From UBA8752 sp042095055 (GTDB lineage Bacteria > Bacteroidota > Bacteroidia > Flavobacteriales_D > Sanyastnellaceae): 64,000 nucleotides of DNA. Positions within the stretch are counted from its first letter, which is position 1; each line of letters starts with the position of its first letter. Below the pieces are notes generated by a model. It was not told the DNA's origin. It made no database searches and saw only the letters and a list, made by a program, of their open reading frames with translations. Shown here one piece after another: positions 52,155 through 59,753 of the stretch. The stretch spans positions 1-64,000 of the forward strand of contig JBELBZ010000002.1 of assembly GCA_042095055.1 (NCBI GenBank), read 5' to 3'. The position numbers and the translations under genes were made by a program.

Positions 52155-52940
52155 TCAGTCGAGGGTAAAGGAATCTGCGTCTTCCAGAAAGGGCAAACGG
52201 GCTCGAAAGTTGGCGAGCGCTTCTTTAGAGGCTTCGGCCTTCAAGACTTGGGGTTTCCCGCCGTTCCCTGCATCGGCCAAGACGGTGCCCGCGAAATCTA
52301 CCATGAGGCTGTCTCCTGAGTATGCGTGGCCATTTCCGTCGGTTCCAGAGCGGTTGATGCCCACCACATAGCATTGGTTTTCGATGGCGCGCGCTTGCAA
52401 GAGGGTGCGCCAAGCAGCGGCCCGCGTCTCCGGCCAGTTTGCCACATAAACCGCCATGTCATAAGGATGGGCACGGCCGTTTCGGGCAAAGACGGGGAAA
52501 CGAAGGTCATAGCACACCTGCAGGAGGATGCGCCAGCCGCGAAATGGCACTTCGACGCGGTCAGTTCCCCCCTTGAAGTGGTCATGCTCGCCCGCCAATG
52601 TGAAGAGGTGGCGTTTGTCATAATGGCTAGGGCTGCCTTCAGAAGAGGGGGGCACGAACCAGCACCGGTTGCGGGGCTGTCCTGTTGAATCGACGCAGGA
52701 TACGCTGCCTATGAGGGCTGCACCGAGGCGGTCGGCCCAGCCTTGCATCCAATCCGCGACATCGACACCGCCGCTATGGGAAATGAGGGGAGGCCAACTG
52801 AACCCCGTGGTGAACATCTCGGGAAGCACCACAAGGTCGCAAGGGCGGTCTGTCAGTTGTTGCAGCAACCCGTCGAAATGGTGCAGGTTGGCTTCTTGGT
52901 CGCGCCAAACGAGGTCGGTCTGAAGGCCGATGATGTGCAT
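52155..52940 (-). CDS. Nitrilase-superfamily amidohydrolase, omega-amidase (YafV/NIT2) type
   Basis: 261 residues. The Glu-Lys-Cys triad is visible: VVLPEMFTTGFS, HYDKRHLFTLAGE and LQVCYDLRFPVF. RHLFTLAGEH and YDLRFPVFAR mark the omega-amidase/YafV subgroup, which hydrolyses 2-oxoglutaramate or 2-oxosuccinamate. Start at 52940 gives MHIIGLQTDLVW, the family N-terminus; ATG 52955 is possible. It starts right after the aminotransferase stop (4-base spacing), so the two act together: transamination with glutamine or methionine and then hydrolysis of the resulting keto-amide. Confidence 0.9.
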   Translation of the reverse strand: MHIIGLQTDLVWRDQEANLHHFDGLLQQLTDRPCDLVVLPEMFTTGFSWPPLISHSGGVDVADWMQGWADRLGAALIGSVSCVDSTGQPRNRCWFVPPSSEGSPSHYDKRHLFTLAGEHDHFKGGTDRVEVPFRGWRILLQVCYDLRFPVFARNGRAHPYDMAVYVANWPETRAAAWRTLLQARAIENQCYVVGINRSGTDGNGHAYSGDSLMVDFAGTVLADAGNGGKPQVLKAEASKEALANFRARLPFLEDADSFTLD

Positions 52941-52944
52941 AGAA

Positions 52945-54114
52945 TCAGTGCGCATGATCATCTGCAATATGGCGCAGGCGATCCACGGCAGCATCGAGGG
53001 TGGCATCGTCTTTTGCGAAGCACAGGCGCAGCTGCGGATGCGGCGGCGTGTAAAAAGCAGAGAGGGGTATGGTGGCAATGCCGTGGGTGCGCGTCCATTC
53101 GCGGGCCCAGTGGCCATCGTTCCCGTCGATGATGCCACTGGCGTCGAGCACTTGAAAGAAACCGCCGGCAGCAGGTGTGCAGCGCCATGCTGTGTCTTCA
53201 AGCCCGGCCAGAAGACGGTCCCGTTTGGATTGATACATTGCGGCGAGCCCGGCCAGGTGCTGGCGGCCTTCCGGGGTAGGCAGGAAAGCGGCAAGGGCAG
53301 CTTGAAGGGGAGCTCCAGTGGAGAAGACGTCGTACTGGTGCACTTTTCGCAGCTCAGCCGTCAGGGCCGCTGGTCCTACTGCCCAACCGATTTTCCATCC
53401 CGTGACTTGCAGCAGTTTGCCGAAACTGCCAAAGGCGAGGCCGCGGTCCCTGAGCCCTGGACAGCTTGCCAGCGATACTTCAGGCCTTCCATCGTGGACA
53501 ATGGGTCCGTACACTTCATCGCTCAGAACCAGGGTGTCCGTGCCGTCGAGGTGGGCTGCGAGGGCGTCCAGAAAACCTGCAGGACACACCGTACCGGTGG
53601 GGTTGTGAGGCGTATTGAGAATGACCACCTTGACTTGAGGCGTGCAGGCTTCCAATAGGCCATTGAGGTCCCATTGGCCATGGCTGTCAAGAAGGGGAAC
53701 TTCGACGGCTTGCCCTCCCGCGAGCCGCACGGCTGGACCGTAGAGATCGTAGGCGGGAGATTGTACGACGGCGGTATCGCCTCGGTGCACGAAGGCTTGG
53801 ATGGCCGCGAACAAGAGGGAGGAGGCGCCCGCACCGATGGTGCATTCGTCTTCTGGTGAGTAGGTATGATTGTGGCGCTCCCTGTGGTGACCACAAATCC
53901 ACGCCCTCAAATCCGAACGACCTGCCATAGGAGCATATTGGTGGACACCACTGCGCAACGCGCGCACAGCGGCTTCTACCAGTCCCTCAGGAGGGGGCAA
54001 ATTGGGAAATCCTTGTGCCAGATTCAGGGCGCCATGCTCTGCCGCGAGCGCCGACATCTCGGTGAAGATGGTGGTCCCTATGTCGGGCAGTTTACTGGCA
54101 GGACTCCCTTGCAA
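52945..54114 (-). CDS. Class I aminotransferase, methionine/glutamine (YbdL/KAT III-like) type
   Basis: 389 residues. A PLP aminotransferase of subgroup I gamma. Landmarks: LNLAQGFPNLPPPEGL, HQYAPMAGRSDLR, VVILNTPHNPTGTV, VLSDEVYGPIV, and the PLP-lysine motif SFGKLLQVTGWKIGW. YbdL-type enzymes use methionine, glutamine or kynurenine as amino donor. The pairing with an omega-amidase favours the glutamine transaminase-omega-amidase route, often used in methionine salvage. It begins 4 bases after the infB stop, so it appears to be part of the rimP-nusA-infB operon. Confidence 0.9.
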   Translation of the reverse strand: MQGSPASKLPDIGTTIFTEMSALAAEHGALNLAQGFPNLPPPEGLVEAAVRALRSGVHQYAPMAGRSDLRAWICGHHRERHNHTYSPEDECTIGAGASSLLFAAIQAFVHRGDTAVVQSPAYDLYGPAVRLAGGQAVEVPLLDSHGQWDLNGLLEACTPQVKVVILNTPHNPTGTVCPAGFLDALAAHLDGTDTLVLSDEVYGPIVHDGRPEVSLASCPGLRDRGLAFGSFGKLLQVTGWKIGWAVGPAALTAELRKVHQYDVFSTGAPLQAALAAFLPTPEGRQHLAGLAAMYQSKRDRLLAGLEDTAWRCTPAAGGFFQVLDASGIIDGNDGHWAREWTRTHGIATIPLSAFYTPPHPQLRLCFAKDDATLDAAVDRLRHIADDHAH

Positions 54115-54118
54115 CGGC

Positions 54119-57019
54119 TTAATCGTCGAGGGTCTGCTTGACTTCGACCTCCTCGTAAGACTCGATGATGTCGCCCACCTTGATGTCGTTGAAACGGTCG
54201 ACGTTCAGACCGCATTCGAGGCCTTTCTTGACCTCTTTCGCATCGTCCTTGAAGCGCTTCAGTGAACCGAGGGTTCCCGTGTAGACCACGACGCCTTCGC
54301 GGATGACGCGAATGTTGTGGTTTCGTTGGATCACGCCGTCTTGGACGAAGCAACCCGCGATGGTGCCCACCTTGGAAATCTTGAAGGTTTCGCGGATTTC
54401 CGCTGTACCCACAATGCGCTCTTCGATCTTGGCGGAAAGCAAGCCTTCCATCGCCTCCTTCATCTCTTCGATGGCCTGGTAGATGATGGAATACAAGCGG
54501 ATTTGAATGCCTTCCCTCTCAGCCAATTTCCGTGCGGTTCCACTGGGGCGCACTTGGAAGCCGATGATGATGGCTTCTGAGGCGGAGGCCAGCAAGACGT
54601 CGCTTTCGGAAATCTGTCCAACGGCTTTGTGGATGACGTTGACCTGAACTTTTTCGGTGCTCTGTTTGATCAGAGAGTCTGCCAGAGCCTCGGTGGAGCC
54701 GTCCACGTCGCCTTTGATGATGAGGTTGAGCTCCTTGTATTCGCCCACAGCAATCCGTCGTCCCAATTCTTCGAGGGTGACTTGCTTTTGGGTTCTAATG
54801 CCTTGCTCGCGCTGCAGTTGCTGGCGTTTTTGAGCGATGGTGCGGGCTTCTTTTTCGTTTTCGAAAATGTGGAACTCGTCACCAGCATTGGGCGCGCCGT
54901 CCAGACCGAGAATGGAGACCGGCATGGATGGGCCGGCTTCTTTCAGGGCTTCTCCCCGCTCATTGGTCATGGCGCGGACTTTGCCGCTGTGCTGACCAGC
55001 GAGCATGGGATCGCCGACACGCAGTGTTCCGGCAGAAACGATCAGGTTGGTCACATACCCTCGGCCTTTGTCGAGGCTCGATTCGATGATGGTTCCCACA
55101 GCCCGTTTCTTGGGGTTGGCCTTGAGTTCGAGCAGTTCAGCTTCCAACGTCACTTTCTCAAGGAGCTCAGAGACACCCATCCCCGTCTTGGCGGAAATTT
55201 CTTGGCTCTGGGTTTTTCCTCCCCATTCCTCGACCTGTATCCCCAATTCGGCAAGCTCGGTTCTGATCTTATCGGGATTGGACTCCTCGCGGTCACATTT
55301 GTTAATGGCGATAAGGAATGGAATTTCGGCCGATTGTGCGTGGCTGATGGCCTCTTTGGTCTGTGGCATCACGGCGTCGTCGGCCGCCACAATAATGATG
55401 GCGAGGTCAGTAACCTGCGCACCCCGCGCGCGCATGGCCGTAAAGGCTTCGTGACCTGGAGTATCGATAAAGGTCATCCGCGCTCCATCATCCAGCGCTA
55501 CACTGTAAGAACCGATGTGCTGCGTGATGCCACCGGCCTCTCCGTCGATGACGTTGGTCTTGCGGATGTGGTCGAGCAAGGAAGTCTTTCCGTGGTCGAC
55601 GTGGCCCATGACGGTCACGATTGGCGGACGAGATACGAGGTCTTCAGTGCTGTCCTGTTCGACTTCAATGGCCTCCTGTACTTCTGCAGAAACGAAGTCT
55701 ACACCATAGCCGAATTCTTCGGCGATGATGCCGATGGTTTCCTTGTCCAAGCGCTGGTTGATGGACACCATCATGCCCAAGGACATGCAAGCGGAAATGA
55801 TTTCATTGACGGAGACATCCATCATGGTCGCCAATTCTGAAGCCGTTACAAATTCGGTCAGCTCCAGGGTGTGGGCGGCCTCCATTTGTGCGAGCTCTTC
55901 GCGTTCTGCGCGCTCTTGTTTGGCGTCGCGCTTGGCGCGTCGCGTTTTGGCACTGGCTTGGGTCTTTTTGCCCTTGCTGAGGCGTGCCAAGGTGTCTTTG
56001 ATCTCCTTCTGAATGTCCTTCTCGGAGATTTCCTTTTTTGGAGCGCCAGTAACGGTGCGTCCTCCGCGCTTGCCGGCCTGCTTTCCAGCAGCTTCGACGT
56101 CCACCTTGGTGATGCGTTTGCGCTTGCGTTTCTCGCCGGCAGTGGTGGGCTTCTTCTCTACTGGAAGGTCAATCTTACCGACGACTGTAGGGCCCGTCAG
56201 CTTTTGTGCTTTTGCACGCATGACCTCCAACTCTGGTTTCTTCGGGGCCTCAGCAGTGGGTGCTGCTGCTGGCGCAGGAGTGACGGGTGCTTTTGCAGCT
56301 GGAGCGGCTGGTTTTGGTGCTGCTGAAGCCGGCGCTGCTGGAGCCTGCGCTGCCTTAGGCGCTGCTGCCTTTTTGGTCTTTTTCTTGGGGTTCACAGCGT
56401 CCAAGTCCACCTTCCCTACAACCTTGACAGGCGAAGGCGGGGCACTTGGCTTGGCGGTTTCTGCTTCAGCTGGCTTGGGTTGTGCTTCCTCTTCAGCCTT
56501 TTTCGCTTCCTCTGTGGGTGCTTCCTCTTTTGGCGCCTCCACAGGCGTTTCTGCCGCTGCTGTAGCTGTGGGTTGCGTCTCAGGTTCGGGCTCCGGTGCC
56601 GCTGTAGGTGCCGACACAGTTTCCGCCTCAACAGGTGTTTCAGGTACGGGCTCCACTTCTGGTTCAGGCGCAGCAACAGGTTCAGGTGCTTCTGCGACAG
56701 GTGCAGGCTCAGCCACAGGGGCAGGGGCAGGGGCAGCTTCGGCAACAGGTGCTTCGGCTTCGGCTTTCCGCTTGGAGTCAACAGCCAGAGCCTCCATCTC
56801 CAGCAAGGTTTTTGACTTCTGCTTGGACTTCTCCTTGGCCGCTTTTTCGTCGGCGAAGTTGGCACGCACCAAGGCGTATTGTTCCGGCTCCAACTTGGTG
56901 TTGGGCTTGCGTTCGACTTCGATTCCTTGGGAGGACAGGAATTCGACGATCGAGTCGACACCGAGGTTGAACTCTCGGGCGACTTTACTGAGGCGTACCG
57001 GTTTGGAAACTTCTGACAT
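54119..57019 (-). CDS. infB: Translation initiation factor IF-2
   Basis: 966 residues. Positions fMet-tRNA on the ribosome. A short N-terminal IF2-type domain (LSKVAREFNLGVDSIVEFLSS) is followed by about 270 residues very rich in Pro, Ala and Glu, a linker common in Bacteroidota. The G domain starts near residue 470 with GHVDHGKTSLLDHIR, then GGITQHIGSY, DTPGHEAFTAMRARGA and NKCDREESN. Domains II to IV follow, with SDVLLASASEAIIIGFQV and the C-terminal SLKRFKDDAKEVKKGLECG. nusA lies upstream and the aminotransferase gene immediately downstream. Confidence 0.97.
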   Translation of the reverse strand: MSEVSKPVRLSKVAREFNLGVDSIVEFLSSQGIEVERKPNTKLEPEQYALVRANFADEKAAKEKSKQKSKTLLEMEALAVDSKRKAEAEAPVAEAAPAPAPVAEPAPVAEAPEPVAAPEPEVEPVPETPVEAETVSAPTAAPEPEPETQPTATAAAETPVEAPKEEAPTEEAKKAEEEAQPKPAEAETAKPSAPPSPVKVVGKVDLDAVNPKKKTKKAAAPKAAQAPAAPASAAPKPAAPAAKAPVTPAPAAAPTAEAPKKPELEVMRAKAQKLTGPTVVGKIDLPVEKKPTTAGEKRKRKRITKVDVEAAGKQAGKRGGRTVTGAPKKEISEKDIQKEIKDTLARLSKGKKTQASAKTRRAKRDAKQERAEREELAQMEAAHTLELTEFVTASELATMMDVSVNEIISACMSLGMMVSINQRLDKETIGIIAEEFGYGVDFVSAEVQEAIEVEQDSTEDLVSRPPIVTVMGHVDHGKTSLLDHIRKTNVIDGEAGGITQHIGSYSVALDDGARMTFIDTPGHEAFTAMRARGAQVTDLAIIIVAADDAVMPQTKEAISHAQSAEIPFLIAINKCDREESNPDKIRTELAELGIQVEEWGGKTQSQEISAKTGMGVSELLEKVTLEAELLELKANPKKRAVGTIIESSLDKGRGYVTNLIVSAGTLRVGDPMLAGQHSGKVRAMTNERGEALKEAGPSMPVSILGLDGAPNAGDEFHIFENEKEARTIAQKRQQLQREQGIRTQKQVTLEELGRRIAVGEYKELNLIIKGDVDGSTEALADSLIKQSTEKVQVNVIHKAVGQISESDVLLASASEAIIIGFQVRPSGTARKLAEREGIQIRLYSIIYQAIEEMKEAMEGLLSAKIEERIVGTAEIRETFKISKVGTIAGCFVQDGVIQRNHNIRVIREGVVVYTGTLGSLKRFKDDAKEVKKGLECGLNVDRFNDIKVGDIIESYEEVEVKQTLDD

Positions 57020-57076
57020 GTGCGGCTTTCCGGGGACTATCGTTGGAGTGAGGGTGGCGGAGTCGGAGTGAAACGA

Positions 57077-58309
57077 TCAGACGTCGAATTCAGATTTGAG
57101 AACCTTCATGACCTCTTCTACGGTCTCCAACTCGAGGTCGGTACGGTTGGCCAGGTCCTCCACCGTCAGGTTGAGAACGCTGCGTGCCGTGTCGCATCCG
57201 ATCTTTTCGAGTTCCTCGATGATCCATGCTTCGATTTCGTCCTTGAACTCCTTGAGTTCGACATCGTCGATTTCTGTTTCACCTTCGCGGTAAACGTCGA
57301 TTTCGTAACCGGTGAGGCGACCGGCCAATTTGATGTTGTGTCCGCCTTTTCCAATGGCCAGAGAGACCTGGTCGGGTTGGAGGTAGACTTCTGCCCGCTC
57401 CCCTTTAATGGTGATCGAAGAAATCTTGGCAGGGCTCAAAGCGCGGGCAATCAAAAGCTGCTCGTTGGCCGTGTAGTTGATGACGTCGATGTTTTCGTTC
57501 TTCAACTCCCGCACGATGCCGTGGATACGTGAGCCTTTCATGCCCACGCAAGCGCCCACTGGATCGACACGGTCGTCGTAAGATTCAACCGCCACTTTGG
57601 CGCGGTCGCCTGGTGCGCGAACGACTTTCTTGATGGTGATGAGGCCGTCGTAAATCTCGGGAACTTCCTGTTCGAAAAGGCGAGAAAGGAATTCGGGTGC
57701 AGTCCTGGAGAGGATGATGCGCGGATTGTTGTTGCGGATGTCTACTTCTGCTACAACAGCGCGCACGGCATCTCCCTTGCGGAAGAAGTCGCCTGGAATT
57801 TGTTGGTCACGCGGCATGATGAGCTCGTTGTCGTCGTCGTCGACAAGCAAGATTTCCCGCTTCCAGATTTGGTAGACCTCCGCTGAAATGATTTCGCCAA
57901 CGCGGTCCTTGTATTTGCGGTAGAGCGCGTCTTTCTCGAGCTCCATGATTTTCCCTGCGAGGTTCTGGCGCATGGAGAGCACGTTCCGACGTCCAAAGTC
58001 GACCAGTTTGATTTCCTCGGAAACTTCCTCGCCTACTTCGAAGTCGTCTTCGATTTTCAACGCGTCGGCGAGGCCGATTTCCGCGACGGGGTCTTCAACG
58101 CTACCATCCTCTACAATTTCGCGGTTGTGCCAAATTTCGAGGTCACCCTTTTCTGGGTTGATGATGATATCGAAGTTGTCATCCGCCCCATACTTCTTGA
58201 TGATCATGTTCCGGAACACCTCCTCGAGAATACCCATCATGGTCTCGCGGTCGATGTTCTTCAATTCCTTGAACTCCCTAAAGGAGTCTACGAGGTTCAC
58301 CGTATCCAT
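57077..58309 (-). CDS. nusA: Transcription termination/antitermination factor NusA
   Basis: 410 residues from ATG 58309. The N-terminal RNA-polymerase-binding domain (SFREFKELKNIDRETMMGILEEVF) is followed by S1 (EIISAEVYQIWKREILL), two KH domains (CVGMKGSRIHGIVRELKNENIDVI; LAIGKGGHNIKLAGRLTG) and a short acidic C-terminal region. This is the usual Bacteroidota NusA without the E. coli AR repeats. The start shares a base with the rimP stop (TAATG). A 57-base gap separates it from infB. Confidence 0.96.
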   Translation of the reverse strand: MDTVNLVDSFREFKELKNIDRETMMGILEEVFRNMIIKKYGADDNFDIIINPEKGDLEIWHNREIVEDGSVEDPVAEIGLADALKIEDDFEVGEEVSEEIKLVDFGRRNVLSMRQNLAGKIMELEKDALYRKYKDRVGEIISAEVYQIWKREILLVDDDDNELIMPRDQQIPGDFFRKGDAVRAVVAEVDIRNNNPRIILSRTAPEFLSRLFEQEVPEIYDGLITIKKVVRAPGDRAKVAVESYDDRVDPVGACVGMKGSRIHGIVRELKNENIDVINYTANEQLLIARALSPAKISSITIKGERAEVYLQPDQVSLAIGKGGHNIKLAGRLTGYEIDVYREGETEIDDVELKEFKDEIEAWIIEELEKIGCDTARSVLNLTVEDLANRTDLELETVEEVMKVLKSEFDV

Positions 58310-58779
58310 TATTGCTTGAATGAAATCTTGACTTTCGTTGTTGCGATGGCGTCCCAACCCAGCTCGTGCCGTTCTGTGACCCACTCTTTGGCCTTGCGGC
58401 CTTCGATTCTTCTTTTTTCTGTATGCTCAACCGTGATGCCTTCATCGGCAACGGCTGTCAGGGAGCCTTCGATTTTGTGTCCGTCGTGCAGTTGGACGGC
58501 GACTTCTCGGCCTACGTTCTTTTCGTACTGAGGACGGATCTTCAACGGCTGGTCAAGTCCTGGCGTAGACACCTGCAAGGAGAAGTCGTACAAGTCCCTG
58601 TCCAGTTCGTCTTCGATGAGCCTTGAAATGGCCACACAGCGGGAGATGGGCATGCCTTCAGGAGCATCGACCAGCACCCGAATGTCTGCGCCTTCTGAGA
58701 CGTGGACATCCACGAGGAAGCCACCGCTCTCAGCGAGGTGGCTTTCAACCCATTGGCGGATATCCTGTGCGTTGATCAT
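58309..58779 (-). CDS. rimP: Ribosome maturation factor RimP
   Basis: 156 residues from ATG 58779. Needed for 30S assembly. Landmarks: GFLVDVHVSEGADIRVLVDAPEGMPISRC, LIEDELDRDLYDFSLQVSTPGLDQPL, and the C-terminal Sm-like domain VGREVAVQLHDGHKIEGSL. The position first in rimP-nusA-infB is standard. The longer frame to 59115 runs through the spacer and the divergent gene and is not coding. A stable hairpin lies in the leader. Confidence 0.93.
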   Translation of the reverse strand: MINAQDIRQWVESHLAESGGFLVDVHVSEGADIRVLVDAPEGMPISRCVAISRLIEDELDRDLYDFSLQVSTPGLDQPLKIRPQYEKNVGREVAVQLHDGHKIEGSLTAVADEGITVEHTEKRRIEGRKAKEWVTERHELGWDAIATTKVKISFKQ

Positions 58780-58811
58780 GTGGCTGTTATCGCAATTTTG
58801 GGGAAGAAGAA

Positions 58812-58830
58812 GGGGGGCTTTCGGCCCCCC
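58812..58830 (-). promoter_or_regulatory. Stable leader hairpin of the rimP-nusA-infB operon
   Basis: A perfect 7-bp stem GGGGGGC/GCCCCCC with a 5-base CGAAA loop on the minus strand, followed by TTCTTCTTCC. It lies between the candidate -7 element and the rimP start, so it could be a pause or attenuator site; the T-run is interrupted and weak for a full terminator. Confidence 0.5.
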
Positions 58831-58859
58831 TATCCTATCATTTCCCATCATTGACAGTG

Positions 58860-58867
58860 CGAAAGTA
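58860..58867 (-). promoter_or_regulatory. Candidate -7 element of rimP-nusA-infB
   Basis: TACTTTCG on the minus strand, one change from TAnnTTTG, 80 bases upstream of the rimP ATG. Confidence 0.42.
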
Positions 58868-58924
58868 GGCAAAATCCTTGTGATGCCGGCAGACAGCACG
58901 CCCTCTTGGTCACATCTTTGCTGC

Positions 58925-59689
58925 ATGTCGCATGTTCTTCGAATGATCGCAGAAGGGGAGCACCAGCAGCAGGACTTCAAAACGCGCATCGATGACAGCC
59001 GCAAAATTGCGCGCACGTTGGTGGCTTTTGCCAATGCCGATGGTGGTCGGTTGTTGATTGGAGTCAAAGACAATGGGACCGTGAGTGGTGTGCGCGTCGA
59101 CGAGGAGCTGCACATGGTGGAGGCCGCTGCTGAGATGTACTGCAGGCCTGCGGTGGCCTTTCAGTCCCAAGTATGGAAGGCCGATGTGCGCAGTGTGGTA
59201 GAAGTGGTAATTGAACCATCGCGCCAGCGCCCTCACCGCTGCGAAGTGGAGGAGGGCAAGTGGTCAGCATTCCTCAGGCTGGAGGACGAAAACATTCAGG
59301 TGAATGCCGTTTTGGCGCGTTGTTGGGACCACCGCTTTCGGGCAGACCGTCCGGCTTTTGAATACGACAAAAACGTAGGGAAGCTGTTCAAGTCTTGGCG
59401 CAACGGCAAGCTGCTCGGTTTTCGACAGATCGCTCGGACCGTCCGGAAACCTGCGAATGCCGTCGAAGATTTATTGGCCCTCTTGGTGGGTTGGGGCATT
59501 GTAGAAATGGTGCTCGGCGACCGCAATTTCATGTATGGATTGGCCGATGAAGAGGCCTTGGTCAATTTGGAAACGCGGGGCCCTGCTTTGTTTGATCTTT
59601 CGGTCTTGCCCCCTTCGCCCAAGGTCAGGAGATTGCGTCCCCGGGGAGTGCGTCCTGTAGACCCCCGTGCATTGCCTCCTGAATCCTGA
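58925..59689 (+). CDS. AlbA_2 (Schlafen-type) ATP-binding-domain protein
   Basis: 254 residues. An AlbA_2 domain occupies residues 5 to about 120: EGEHQQQDFKTRIDDSRKIARTLVAFANADGGRLLIGVKDNG is the characteristic opening, followed by VEVVIEPSRQRPH and FLRLEDENIQVN. The C-terminal part resembles a winged helix (FRQIARTVRKPANAVEDLLALLVGWGI). Such proteins are often annotated as ATP-binding or helicase-related transcription regulators; biochemical function is unknown. The 3' end overlaps the open frame before PorZ. Transcribed away from rimP. Confidence 0.8.
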   Translation: MSHVLRMIAEGEHQQQDFKTRIDDSRKIARTLVAFANADGGRLLIGVKDNGTVSGVRVDEELHMVEAAAEMYCRPAVAFQSQVWKADVRSVVEVVIEPSRQRPHRCEVEEGKWSAFLRLEDENIQVNAVLARCWDHRFRADRPAFEYDKNVGKLFKSWRNGKLLGFRQIARTVRKPANAVEDLLALLVGWGIVEMVLGDRNFMYGLADEEALVNLETRGPALFDLSVLPPSPKVRRLRPRGVRPVDPRALPPES

Positions 59690-59753
59690 CCTTCGCACCG
59701 TGCTTCAACACAATAATTCAATCCGAAGCGGCGTCATGTTGGCCGCAGACTGC

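Noticed and set aside
56013..57071. 352-codon plus-strand frame rich in Ser/Ala/Gly opposite infB
   Set aside because: It is the mirror of the Pro/Ala/Glu-rich linker of infB and low in complexity.
58812..58830. Hairpin as a plus-strand terminator
   Set aside because: No plus-strand gene ends nearby; it lies between the divergent rimP and AlbA_2 genes and is better placed in the rimP leader.
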